NCBI RefSeq assembly: GCF_013618635.1
Contig: NZ_JABLSJ010000004.1
Location: forward strand, 310,001 to 374,000
DNA length: 64,000 nt
Origin: Thalassobacillus sp. CUG 92003
GTDB taxonomy: Bacteria; Bacillota; Bacilli; Bacillales; Halobacillaceae
Direction: 5' to 3'
Positions 36,426 through 44,279 of the stretch are shown in pieces. The notes below the pieces were generated by a model, which was not told where the DNA came from, did no database searches, and saw nothing but the letters and a program-made list of their open reading frames with translations. The translations under genes and the position numbers were made by a program. Each line of letters begins with the position of its first letter. Within the stretch, counting starts at the first letter, position 1.

Positions 36426-37396
36426 AGCGCATAGTGTTAATCGGAGCCGGATCAATGGCGATGGAATATGCGAAAGTACTGGAAGCTCAAAACATCGACT
36501 ATTTGTGTATTGGTCGCAGTCAGAAGAGTGCTGAACGCTTCACTGATATGACGGGGCATTCTGCCATTTCGGGCGGAGTGGATGCCTATTTATCTACGTC
36601 TTCCTCTCTCCCCTTGCAGGCCATTGTTAGTGTGGGCGTCGATCAACTCGCCCCAGTTACAAGAAGCTTGCTTAAACATGGCGTTAAACAGATTCTTGTT
36701 GAAAAACCTGCTGCTCTTAACATCGATGAGCTGCGCCAGCTAAACCAGATAACCACTTTTCAAAAAGCCAATGTCTATGTAGCGTATAACCGCCGCTTTT
36801 ATAGTTCCGCGCTCAAAGCGGAAGCATTCATTCGTGAGGATGGTGGTGTGAAATCGTTCACATTCGATTTCACAGAATTAGGTCGTCGCATTCAATCATC
36901 CAACACGCCTGCTGACATTAAGAAGAATTGGTTGTTAGCCAACTCCACACATGTTATCGATTTAGCTTTTCATTTAGGGGGCGAGCCTCAAACCATTACG
37001 ACCCACCAAGCTACTCCTCTTAATTGGCATCCGCCAGGAGCTGTGTTTTGTGGGGCAGGCAAGACCAAAAAGGGAGCACTTTTTTCATATCATGCCAATT
37101 GGAATGCTCCAGGTCGATGGGGAATTGAACTTGTAACGGACAACAGAAGGCTTCGTTTACAACCGTTAGAGGAATTGCGCGTACAAATGCTTGATTCATT
37201 CGACTTCAAGCAAACCAGGACAGACGATGAGCTTGACGCAAAGTATAAACCCGGGTTGTACCGTTTAGTTAAAGCGTTTCTTAATGTTGATGTTGATCCT
37301 GATCCTGATCCTAAACTTTTAACTGTGAGCGAGCAGTATCGAAAAGCAGCGCAATGGTACCACCCTATCACTTACAGTTCATCCCCCACCCTCTAA
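36410..37396 (+). CDS. Gfo/Idh/MocA-type oxidoreductase, second copy
   Basis: 328 residues with IVLIGAGSMAMEYAKVL (dinucleotide fold), EKPAALNIDEL (catalytic-lysine motif), YNRRFYSSALKAE and NSTHVIDLAFHLGG (catalytic histidine). It differs clearly from the gene before, so this is a pair of related enzymes rather than a recent duplication. A run of Asp-Pro repeats (NVDVDPDPDPK) near the C-terminus is encoded by three tandem GATCCT copies at 37295-37312. A paired oxidoreductase arrangement also occurs in some flagellin-glycan and sialic-acid loci, from general knowledge. Confidence 0.75.
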   Translation: MSDILKRIVLIGAGSMAMEYAKVLEAQNIDYLCIGRSQKSAERFTDMTGHSAISGGVDAYLSTSSSLPLQAIVSVGVDQLAPVTRSLLKHGVKQILVEKPAALNIDELRQLNQITTFQKANVYVAYNRRFYSSALKAEAFIREDGGVKSFTFDFTELGRRIQSSNTPADIKKNWLLANSTHVIDLAFHLGGEPQTITTHQATPLNWHPPGAVFCGAGKTKKGALFSYHANWNAPGRWGIELVTDNRRLRLQPLEELRVQMLDSFDFKQTRTDDELDAKYKPGLYRLVKAFLNVDVDPDPDPKLLTVSEQYRKAAQWYHPITYSSSPTL

Positions 37397-37411
37397 GAAG
37401 GAGTGATCAGC

Positions 37412-38107
37412 ATGGTCTCCGTGTTAGGCATAACTCTTGCGAGAGGCGGATCTAAACGTCTGCCTCGCAAAAACATAAAAAAACTTCAAGGTTTACCTTT
37501 GATCGAATATACAATAAACGCAGCACGAAAGTCTCGACATATCGATCGTTATATTGTCTCTACCGATGATCAGCAAATCGCAGATGTTGCAGCAAATGCC
37601 GGTGCACAAGTGCCGTTCCTGCGTCCTGCGTCACTGGCAAATGATACTGCGAGCGCTATGGACGCTTGTCTCCACGTATTAGATTACTGCAAGTCCAGTG
37701 AAGGCTTTGAGCCCGAGATTCTTGTCCTGCTTCAGGCTACATCCCCCTTGCGTACAGAACATCACATCGATGAAGCCCTTGCTCTCATGGAGCAGCAAGA
37801 CGCGCAGTCCATCGTAAGTATGTCTACCCTTGAATACCACCCCAATACGCTATTGGAGAAAACGACAGAAGGCATGATCTCCCCCTTTTGTTCCGACTCC
37901 GATTTATTAAAAAACGGAACCAATCAGGAGCTTTATCGGATAAACGGAGCTATTTATGCCATCAAGACAGCGAGTCTATATAAAAATAAATCCTTTTTCG
38001 GCCCATCCACTCTTCCTTATATCATGTCACGCGAACATTCCATTGATATTGATACGGCTCTCGATTTTCAAATCGCTTCCCTGCTTATGCAGGATCGTTC
38101 CGATTGA
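37412..38107 (+). CDS. legF: CMP-nonulosonate cytidylyltransferase (NeuA/LegF)
   Basis: Activates the nine-carbon acid with CTP. The 231 residues contain ITLARGGSKRLPRKNIKKLQ (nucleotide site), LIEYTINAA, STDDQQIADVA, LLQATSPLRTEHHIDEA, YRINGAIYAI and DIDTALDFQIA (metal ligands). ATG 37412 has AAGGAG eight bases upstream; an in-frame GTG three codons earlier lies inside that site. Its order in the operon, after the oxidoreductases and before the acetyltransferase, completes the pathway. Confidence 0.88.
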   Translation: MVSVLGITLARGGSKRLPRKNIKKLQGLPLIEYTINAARKSRHIDRYIVSTDDQQIADVAANAGAQVPFLRPASLANDTASAMDACLHVLDYCKSSEGFEPEILVLLQATSPLRTEHHIDEALALMEQQDAQSIVSMSTLEYHPNTLLEKTTEGMISPFCSDSDLLKNGTNQELYRINGAIYAIKTASLYKNKSFFGPSTLPYIMSREHSIDIDTALDFQIASLLMQDRSD

Positions 38108-38123
38108 ACGGAGGCGTGATGAC

Positions 38124-38744
38124 ATGATTGGTATAATCGGCGCAGGAGGGCATGCGAAAGTCATAACAGATATTTTCCAGCTCACATGCCCTCACCATCG
38201 TTTGGTGTATTTCACTTCTTCACCTGCTCAGCTCGAGGGAACACCTACAACATTTTCAGATTCCCTTGATTCACTCCAATCAGAAGCTTCCACGATCACA
38301 GGCTGGCATATCGCTATCGGCTCGCCCTCGATACGAAAACACAAGGCTGACCAATTAACCGCGCAGCATTTGTCTCTCATCACTGCCATCCATCCAAAAA
38401 GTGTCATAGCAAAGAGTAGTGTAATCGGCGCTGGAAGTTCCATCATGGCAGGTGCCGTTGTCAATCCTTCCTCTACGATCGGTGAAAACTGCATTATAAA
38501 TACATCCTCAAGCATTGATCATGATTGTTCCATTGCATCTTACGTGAATATTGGACCAGGGAGTCATGTGGCTGGGAACGTTCAGATCGAATCTCTAAGT
38601 GATTTAGGGGCAGGCACCATTGTCATTCCCAATATTAGAATAGGGAAGGGCTGTGTCATTGGAGCCGGGTCTGTCGTAATCACTGACATTCCTGATGACT
38701 GTACAGCCGTAGGAGTACCTGCTAAAGTGATTGTTAGAGAGTGA
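38124..38744 (+). CDS. legH: Sugar O/N-acetyltransferase, NeuD/PglD family (LegH-type)
   Basis: Probable acetyl-CoA-dependent N-acetylation of the 4-amino sugar between LegC and LegG. The 206 residues start MIGIIGAGGHAKVITDIF, an N-terminal Rossmann-like sugar-binding fold, followed by a left-handed beta-helix of hexapeptide repeats with NTSSSIDHDCSI (catalytic His as in PglD) and end CTAVGVPAKVIV. A NeuD-type O-acetyltransferase is the alternative. ATG 38124 follows GGAGG; the open frame extends upstream through legF in another phase. Confidence 0.8.
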   Translation: MIGIIGAGGHAKVITDIFQLTCPHHRLVYFTSSPAQLEGTPTTFSDSLDSLQSEASTITGWHIAIGSPSIRKHKADQLTAQHLSLITAIHPKSVIAKSSVIGAGSSIMAGAVVNPSSTIGENCIINTSSSIDHDCSIASYVNIGPGSHVAGNVQIESLSDLGAGTIVIPNIRIGKGCVIGAGSVVITDIPDDCTAVGVPAKVIVRE

Positions 38745-38873
38745 CTTTAGGTAATAAAAAAAGCGGTGAAACTCTGCCGTTTTGTGTTATGGACTATGCC
38801 AAAATTCTCTTAAACTATCGAACAGTAATATCCGCGTAGAGGCTGGACTGTGCTGGAGTAAAATAATGGAAAC

Positions 38874-38906
38874 AAACCGCTTGGGTACTAAATCCAAGCG
38901 GTTTTG
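38874..38906 (+). terminator. Terminator of the legB unit
   Basis: AAACCGCTTGG, nine-base loop, CCAAGCGGTTT, then TTG. The 11-pair stem separates legH from the next unit. Confidence 0.7.
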
Positions 38907-39052
38907 TATGTACAGCATTATGTGAGTTAAACCTAAAACTTTTACCAGGGTATTACCATATTTTCAAAGCATCGAAAGGAATTTGTCCACCCCTTATTAA
39001 TTTTATGGCGAGAGAATCAGAAATCTTTTATCAAAACTGGGGAATGAACTAT

Positions 39053-39079
39053 ACGGACTGATAGATAAAACATATGATA
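39053..39079 (+). promoter_or_regulatory. Sigma-K-like promoter of the transferase/sulfotransferase unit
   Basis: AC at 39053, 16 bases, CATATGATA, 50 bases before the TTG start at 39130. Confidence 0.6.
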
Positions 39080-39129
39080 TCAATAGCTCACTCATGAAAC
39101 ACTATACTACGAAGCAAGGAGGAAAACAT

Positions 39130-40596
39130 TTGTACGGTGATCATAAATTAAACAATCATCTCCGCATAAGGTATGGATTAACAAAAGAGTTTTTTGAAAC
39201 GTTCAGTTCACTGTCTTACTCCTCCATTGAACTGCCCCTGACTATGATTTATCACTATCATTTCAGTGTTATAAAACCATTCGTCAACAAGCACCAAACC
39301 AATAACAGCTATATCAAGAAAAAATCCTATAACTTTAAATCGATGAAAGAAGTTCAAAAGACCCTGTACCGGGCTCCATTATGCCAAAAGAACTTGGCTA
39401 ATGAACCCGGGCGGAAAGCTGTATTAGTACCAGGTGCATTTTTGCCCATGGCATTGAAATCATTGAAACATCATCAGGTCGTTTTGCTCATCTCAAATAA
39501 AAACGATGAAAATACCATAAAAGAATACCCCCGGATTCCAGCCAACTTTTCAATATTTAATCTCAAGCAAAGCACACTCTCCACCAAGATGCCTAAGAAG
39601 GCGTTCAAGAACATGAAGCACAGAGCTAACAATCTGATTCGTAAACAAAAGAATCATGAAGTGTTCGGAACCTCTTCCTTCAAGAGAATGCTTCACAAAC
39701 AAATCGTCAATTCCATGAAGCAAATATACGTGTTGCAAAATCTGATCCGTAAAAGGAAAATCAAAATAATTTTATATTTGAATGAATATATTGCTCCGGG
39801 TAATATCCTTGCCCTGTTGGCTCACAAATTCAACCTCACATTCATAAATGTTCAATACTATTTATCAACAGATGCTTCGATCATCCCTTCCAGAGCTCAT
39901 TACTATTGCGTTTGGGGTACGTACTATAAAAAATGGCTGGAAGAACGTGGAATAGCCGGAAGCAAGATCTTGTCAATCGGCAGCCTGCGATTCGAAATCC
40001 AAAAAACCCCAGCCAAACTTAAGAACCGATTGACAGTAGATAAAAGGCTGCGGATACCCCATAATCACAAACTCATCACATTTTTTACCCAGGATTATCC
40101 TGGAAAAGTCAACTCATCTATGATGAACTGGATCACTCATTCCATTTCTAATAAGCCTGTAACAGTCGTTATCAAGCCCCATCGAAGAGACCATCAAGAC
40201 TATTCGCATTTTGTAAAACATAAACAGATTATCTTGGCTCCTTCTAATTTTCACTCCTATGATCTTCTGAATGCAAGTGATCATATTATGGCCATTTCTT
40301 CAAATATAGCAATTGAAGGTGCTATGTTCAAAAAAGGGATCATTATCTTACAGCCGAGTATCGCTTACGACTTTCGTTATAATTACAACGACTTTTACCG
40401 TCACCTTGCTAGTGCAAATGCTGGGGCCATCATTCGTAATAAACACGATATGATGCATACGATTAATAATCTGCTTCACTCCACTCAAGCTGAGAGCGCA
40501 TTAATTGAGAAAGGTCAGCACTGTCTCAAATATACAATAGACGATGCGGATTTACCTTCTTTGCGTCTAAGACGTTTGATCGACGATCTCACATGA
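39130..40596 (+). CDS. Putative GT-B-type transferase, paralogue A
   Basis: 488 residues, function unknown. The C-terminal half has the layout of CDP-glycerol/teichoic-acid and polysialyl transferases: HYYCVWGTYYKKWLEERGI, ILSIGSLRFE, VVIKPHRRDH, DHIMAISSNIAIEGAMFKKG. I chose a TTG start at 39130: AGGAGG lies seven bases upstream, and (M)YGDHKLNNHLRIRYGL then aligns with the N-terminus of the following paralogue. An ATG at 39094 is the alternative. The gene is visibly A+T-rich and Lys/Asn-rich compared with the core operons, hinting at transfer. First gene of the 39.1-43.0 kb unit. Confidence 0.55.
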   Translation: MYGDHKLNNHLRIRYGLTKEFFETFSSLSYSSIELPLTMIYHYHFSVIKPFVNKHQTNNSYIKKKSYNFKSMKEVQKTLYRAPLCQKNLANEPGRKAVLVPGAFLPMALKSLKHHQVVLLISNKNDENTIKEYPRIPANFSIFNLKQSTLSTKMPKKAFKNMKHRANNLIRKQKNHEVFGTSSFKRMLHKQIVNSMKQIYVLQNLIRKRKIKIILYLNEYIAPGNILALLAHKFNLTFINVQYYLSTDASIIPSRAHYYCVWGTYYKKWLEERGIAGSKILSIGSLRFEIQKTPAKLKNRLTVDKRLRIPHNHKLITFFTQDYPGKVNSSMMNWITHSISNKPVTVVIKPHRRDHQDYSHFVKHKQIILAPSNFHSYDLLNASDHIMAISSNIAIEGAMFKKGIIILQPSIAYDFRYNYNDFYRHLASANAGAIIRNKHDMMHTINNLLHSTQAESALIEKGQHCLKYTIDDADLPSLRLRRLIDDLT

Positions 40597-40680
40597 TTAT
40601 ACCCTAAGTAGGTCAACTCCTGTCTCATGAGTATTGAATAAGTTTTTATTATTAAACCAAAAGAAAGAAGGTAACCTTTT

Positions 40681-42150
40681 ATGTACGGAGGTGAACCCCT
40701 CGATAACCATTTCATCATAACTTACGGGTTAATGAAGCAATTTCATGATGCTTTTAAACACATTAAGTATAGGGGGATCCCCCTTACACTTATGATGTTC
40801 ACATCATTTCAAAGCATCATCTCACCTGTGGTTGAAAAACGAATGACTAAACCCACCAAGTCGCTTATCAGTCAGTACAAGATCCACTCGACTAAGGACC
40901 CTATGAAATATTTCACGCCCCCCCGTGTCGCTAAGAATCTATTAAACGACACTGAACGAAATGCAATTATGATGCCTGCAGCTTTCCTAACATTCGCACT
41001 CAAAAAATATCCAAATCATCCTGTTATATTGACGATATCCAACAAAATGGATGAAGACTCACTAAAAAATCGACATCTCCCCAAAAATTATAAAACCATA
41101 CAGTTGCAAAACATTACCAATAATACAAAAATATCCGCTCAATCGCGAAAAAAGTATAAATCAGCTGTAAAAAAAGTATTAAATAAACACCGAAAACATG
41201 AAATCTTCGGTTCAACTTCGTTTAGGAAACGCATTTTCGGGATTATGTTAGTTTCTATGAAAATCATCAAAGTACTCGAGGAATTAATTTTGAAACATAA
41301 TATCAAAGTCATCTTAGGATTGGATTTAGTTGGATTTCCAGGAAAAGCATTATCGATACTCTGTCAAAAATATAATTTGCCTTTTATTTGGGTTCAATAT
41401 TGGTTACTTACTGACGCCTCTATACTACCTGCATTTGCTACCCACTATTGTGTATGGGGAGATAATTACAAACGATGGATGGAAAATAAAGGGATAGACT
41501 CTGGAAGAATCCGAACAGTTGGCAGTCTCCGTTTTGAAAATGAAAATCGGAAACCGAGATTAACACGAGACAATTTTAACAATCGATTAAACATTCCTAA
41601 GGAAAACATCATCATTACATTTGCAACTCAAAACTTCTCTCAACCTATTTCAGAGAAAGTGATCGCTGACATTATGCCCTGGTTTGAATCTGTTGCCGAA
41701 AATCTTCCTATCACCATTTTGATTAAAACACGTCCTAAAGATAGAGCTTATTATCTAAGCTATGTCCAATCCAACAAAATAATCTTATCTCCTCCTTCAC
41801 TGGATTTATATGAAATCCTCCATCACAGTGATTTTCTTATGACCATTTCTTCGACGACTGCTATTGAAGCCACATTGTTTAACAAAGGAATTATTGTACT
41901 TCAGCCCAAAATCGATTACCACTATAGAAAAAACTATAACGGGTATCATCGTCATTTAGCTAATGCAAGGGCGGGAGCAATAGTACGTAATAAAAAAGTG
42001 TTTTACAGGACGATGAAAAAAATTGTCAAATATAACCGGTATCGAGCTAAACTGATCGAGCACGGCCAAACCTTATTAAATCAATCGTTGGATCTCTCTG
42101 CTCCTCCATCGGATCAGATTAGCCAATTGGTTAATACGTACCTCAAATGA
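40681..42150 (+). CDS. Putative GT-B-type transferase, paralogue B
   Basis: 489 residues, similar along its whole length to the preceding gene: matching blocks are HYCVWGDNYKRWMENKGID, VGSLRFENE, LMTISSTTAIEATLFNKG, GIIVLQPKIDYHYRKNY and RHLANARAGAIVRNKK. The pair therefore arose by tandem duplication with considerable later divergence. The ATG is preceded by AAGAAGG. It is A+T-rich like its partner. The two may form a heteromer or add successive residues of one glycan; both are inference. Confidence 0.55.
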   Translation: MYGGEPLDNHFIITYGLMKQFHDAFKHIKYRGIPLTLMMFTSFQSIISPVVEKRMTKPTKSLISQYKIHSTKDPMKYFTPPRVAKNLLNDTERNAIMMPAAFLTFALKKYPNHPVILTISNKMDEDSLKNRHLPKNYKTIQLQNITNNTKISAQSRKKYKSAVKKVLNKHRKHEIFGSTSFRKRIFGIMLVSMKIIKVLEELILKHNIKVILGLDLVGFPGKALSILCQKYNLPFIWVQYWLLTDASILPAFATHYCVWGDNYKRWMENKGIDSGRIRTVGSLRFENENRKPRLTRDNFNNRLNIPKENIIITFATQNFSQPISEKVIADIMPWFESVAENLPITILIKTRPKDRAYYLSYVQSNKIILSPPSLDLYEILHHSDFLMTISSTTAIEATLFNKGIIVLQPKIDYHYRKNYNGYHRHLANARAGAIVRNKKVFYRTMKKIVKYNRYRAKLIEHGQTLLNQSLDLSAPPSDQISQLVNTYLK

Positions 42151-42177
42151 AAAGAAAATTAGAAAGGAGAATTAATT

Positions 42178-42972
42178 ATGAAATACCTCTATATTAGTGG
42201 ATTGATGCGTAGTGGAACCACGATTGTAGCCAACTTCCTTAACACGCAAGACCATGTTACCATTTATCGGGATTTTCTTATTTCGTTGCGAAATCAAAAA
42301 ATAGACAAAAGTGTTTTGACAGAAGGCGAAAAGTCCAACTTGATTACTGGCTTACAAAAAGAGTTCGATAACTTTAGCCTGCTACCTAGAGTTAATTATT
42401 CTGACTCTAACCAGCTGATCGATATTTATAAAGCTTCATTACGTGCTATCTCCTCACCAAACGATATTATCGTAGGAAATAAGTGCACGCAATCCCTCTT
42501 TGCTCTGGAGCCCTTAATGACTGATCCTGACGTATTAGGATTATATGTCGTTAGAGATATACGCGATGTCTTATTGTCGACAAAACAACGATATCTTAAT
42601 CAATCATCTTTTCGTGAATCCATCATGACTAAACAATGTAACCAGTGGAAAACAGAAGTCAACCATGCTATGCGTCTGCAGAAAAAATATCCTGACTCCT
42701 TTTATATCCTAAAATATGAAGATTTTGTTCAAAATAGCGTAAGCAAAGAACTAGCAGACTTCTTAAATTGTAAACTGGATTGGTCTCTAAAGACTTACAA
42801 AGACCGTGAAGGAGAGGAATTTCTTCAAAATTCCTCTTTTAACAACACATTTTCCGGAGGATTATCTACTTCAGCCATTGGCAGATGGAAAAAGGACACC
42901 GAGAATAGCGCATATTTGAGAGAAGCAGAAAGAGTCTGCAAACGTGAAATGAAACAATTAGGATACATGTAA
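42178..42972 (+). CDS. Sulfotransferase family protein
   Basis: Predicted transfer of sulfate from PAPS to a hydroxyl of a glycan or other acceptor. The 264-residue protein starts KYLYISGLMRSGTTIVANFL, the 5'-phosphosulfate loop, and has VVRDIRDVLLSTKQRY near residue 125, the 3'-phosphate motif with Arg and Ser positions. Later GRWKK near the C-terminus matches the family RxGxxGxWK-like region loosely. GAAAGGAG lies ten bases before the ATG. It lies 27 bases after paralogue B, so it is likely co-transcribed. Such enzymes are uncommon in Bacilli. No PAPS-forming genes are in the window. Confidence 0.75.
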   Translation: MKYLYISGLMRSGTTIVANFLNTQDHVTIYRDFLISLRNQKIDKSVLTEGEKSNLITGLQKEFDNFSLLPRVNYSDSNQLIDIYKASLRAISSPNDIIVGNKCTQSLFALEPLMTDPDVLGLYVVRDIRDVLLSTKQRYLNQSSFRESIMTKQCNQWKTEVNHAMRLQKKYPDSFYILKYEDFVQNSVSKELADFLNCKLDWSLKTYKDREGEEFLQNSSFNNTFSGGLSTSAIGRWKKDTENSAYLREAERVCKREMKQLGYM

Positions 42973-42983
42973 CGCATTCATCT

Positions 42984-44063
42984 TTATCTTTCCTTTTGGA
43001 GCTGTTTGAATTGATAATCCGCATATTCGATGACTGTGGAATAGGTCGCCTCCCAAATCTCTGTTAACCCTGCTTCAAGAAATGAATAACGCTGATCACG
43101 ACCATTGCATTCGATAAACATGGGAAAACCTTGTTCGGTAATACCGATATCCAGACCCAAGTCAGCCATATTCGGATAGCTCGTATTCAATTGCGCTGCT
43201 ACGCGTAAAGCAAGCTCTTTCACATCTTGGAGGTGCTTTGCTTTATTATTAAGGAGTGTTTGATTGAACACGACGTCCAACGGATAACACGTTCCTCCTG
43301 ATGCGACGTTGGTGACCCATCTTCCTTTTTTCGCAGCTTTGGCAACTAAACCGGTTATGTGCCATTCCCCCACGCGATTTTTTTGAACAGCGACCCGGAT
43401 ATCATAAGGTCTGCCCTCATACGTTGCCAGAGAAATTCTCTCTTGAATAATGTGGCTGCCTTGTTGAAATATAGTTGCTAAATCAGATGGCCATTTTTGA
43501 CCTAATGAAAAAGTCGCTGTTTTACCATCATGTGTCGTATACGACCATATCCGTTTATTTCTCCGTGTCAACGTCATTATCCCATCACCCAGACTGCCGA
43601 TAGCGGGCTTAATGATCAAATTGTTGGACATGGATGAAAGCAGTCGAACATTTTTCTCTGTAGCTAAAGCCGTAAACGGAAGATGTGGCGTTAAATGAGC
43701 GGACTTATTTAATAGGTGATAGATATGCAACTTGTTATAGCGTGTAAAATCGTTGAAAACGATGACCCCGTTTTTCTGAAGGGCTGAAATCGCCTTTTGG
43801 TCCTTCCCATCATGATTCAATTTGCGGTTATGAATGACGCGTGGGGTGTTAATGGTCTGTACGGAATAAGCCCCTTTATTGTTGCGCATAAGGGCACGGC
43901 AAGATCGGTGGTCTCGTGTGAGATCCTGGATTTTAAAAAAACAGGGTTTTAAGCCATAGCGTTCAGAAGCCTTTTCGTAACATGCTATACATTCATATGT
44001 CTTTCGATTCATTCGGATCTTATTAAAGAGCATTGAGCTGACTAATATCCCCAAATGATCCAT
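42984..44063 (-). CDS. YheC/YheD-type ATP-grasp protein, minus-strand copy
   Basis: Relative of B. subtilis YheC/YheD, endospore coat-associated proteins of the mother cell. The 359 residues start MDHLGILVSSMLFNK, the usual opening, and carry an ATP-grasp domain with IIKPAIGSLGDGIMTL, QERISLATYEGRPYDIRV and LGLDIGITEQGFPMFIECNG (metal-binding acidic and Asn residues). ATG 44063 is chosen because AAGGAGG lies nine bases upstream; the frame is open 86 more codons upstream, crossing the sigma-K-like promoter. The ligase substrate is unknown. Confidence 0.75.
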   Translation of the reverse strand: MDHLGILVSSMLFNKIRMNRKTYECIACYEKASERYGLKPCFFKIQDLTRDHRSCRALMRNNKGAYSVQTINTPRVIHNRKLNHDGKDQKAISALQKNGVIVFNDFTRYNKLHIYHLLNKSAHLTPHLPFTALATEKNVRLLSSMSNNLIIKPAIGSLGDGIMTLTRRNKRIWSYTTHDGKTATFSLGQKWPSDLATIFQQGSHIIQERISLATYEGRPYDIRVAVQKNRVGEWHITGLVAKAAKKGRWVTNVASGGTCYPLDVVFNQTLLNNKAKHLQDVKELALRVAAQLNTSYPNMADLGLDIGITEQGFPMFIECNGRDQRYSFLEAGLTEIWEATYSTVIEYADYQFKQLQKER

Positions 44064-44113
44064 TTCCAAACACCTCCTTGTGACGCCAATATCTTGTGTT
44101 CGCTTTCCATTGC

Positions 44114-44140
44114 TATTGTATGCACCTCCCTGCCACACGT
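44114..44140 (-). promoter_or_regulatory. Sigma-K-like promoter of the minus-strand ATP-grasp gene
   Basis: Minus strand AC, 16 bases, CATACAATA, 50 bases before the start. The -10 matches both sigma-K and sigma-E forms; the AC and spacing favour sigma-K. Confidence 0.65.
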
Positions 44141-44206
44141 CCTTATAGAGTTGGTTTCGCCATTCAAACTGATCCGGTCCGGCTATCGTCATAATCTGTC
44201 TTCTGT

Positions 44207-44215
44207 CATAAGATA
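44207..44215 (+). promoter_or_regulatory. CATANNNTA box upstream of the plus-strand ATP-grasp gene
   Basis: CATAAGATA, 64 bases before the start; no AC at the expected distance. Confidence 0.35.
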
Positions 44216-44279
44216 ATCTATATACCAGAGCATCATTACACACACAATGGATATTTTTTGACTTTAGGAGTGTGGAGCA

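Larger units (their letters stand above)
38745..39129. other. Intergenic region between the legB unit and the transferase unit
   Basis: It holds an imperfect hairpin near 38761-38783, a strong terminator (38874-38906) and a sigma-K-like promoter (39053-39079). No gene is seen. Confidence 0.6.

Noticed and set aside
37295-37312. Three tandem GATCCT copies in the second oxidoreductase as a phase-variation tract
   Set aside because: Each unit is six bases, so copy-number change would not shift the frame, and three copies are too few to be hypermutable.
29145-38744. Pseudaminic acid pathway as the primary assignment
   Set aside because: The epimerase is NeuC/LegG type (GTRADYG) and no PseG-type hydrolase is present. 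The dehydratase alone cannot separate the two.
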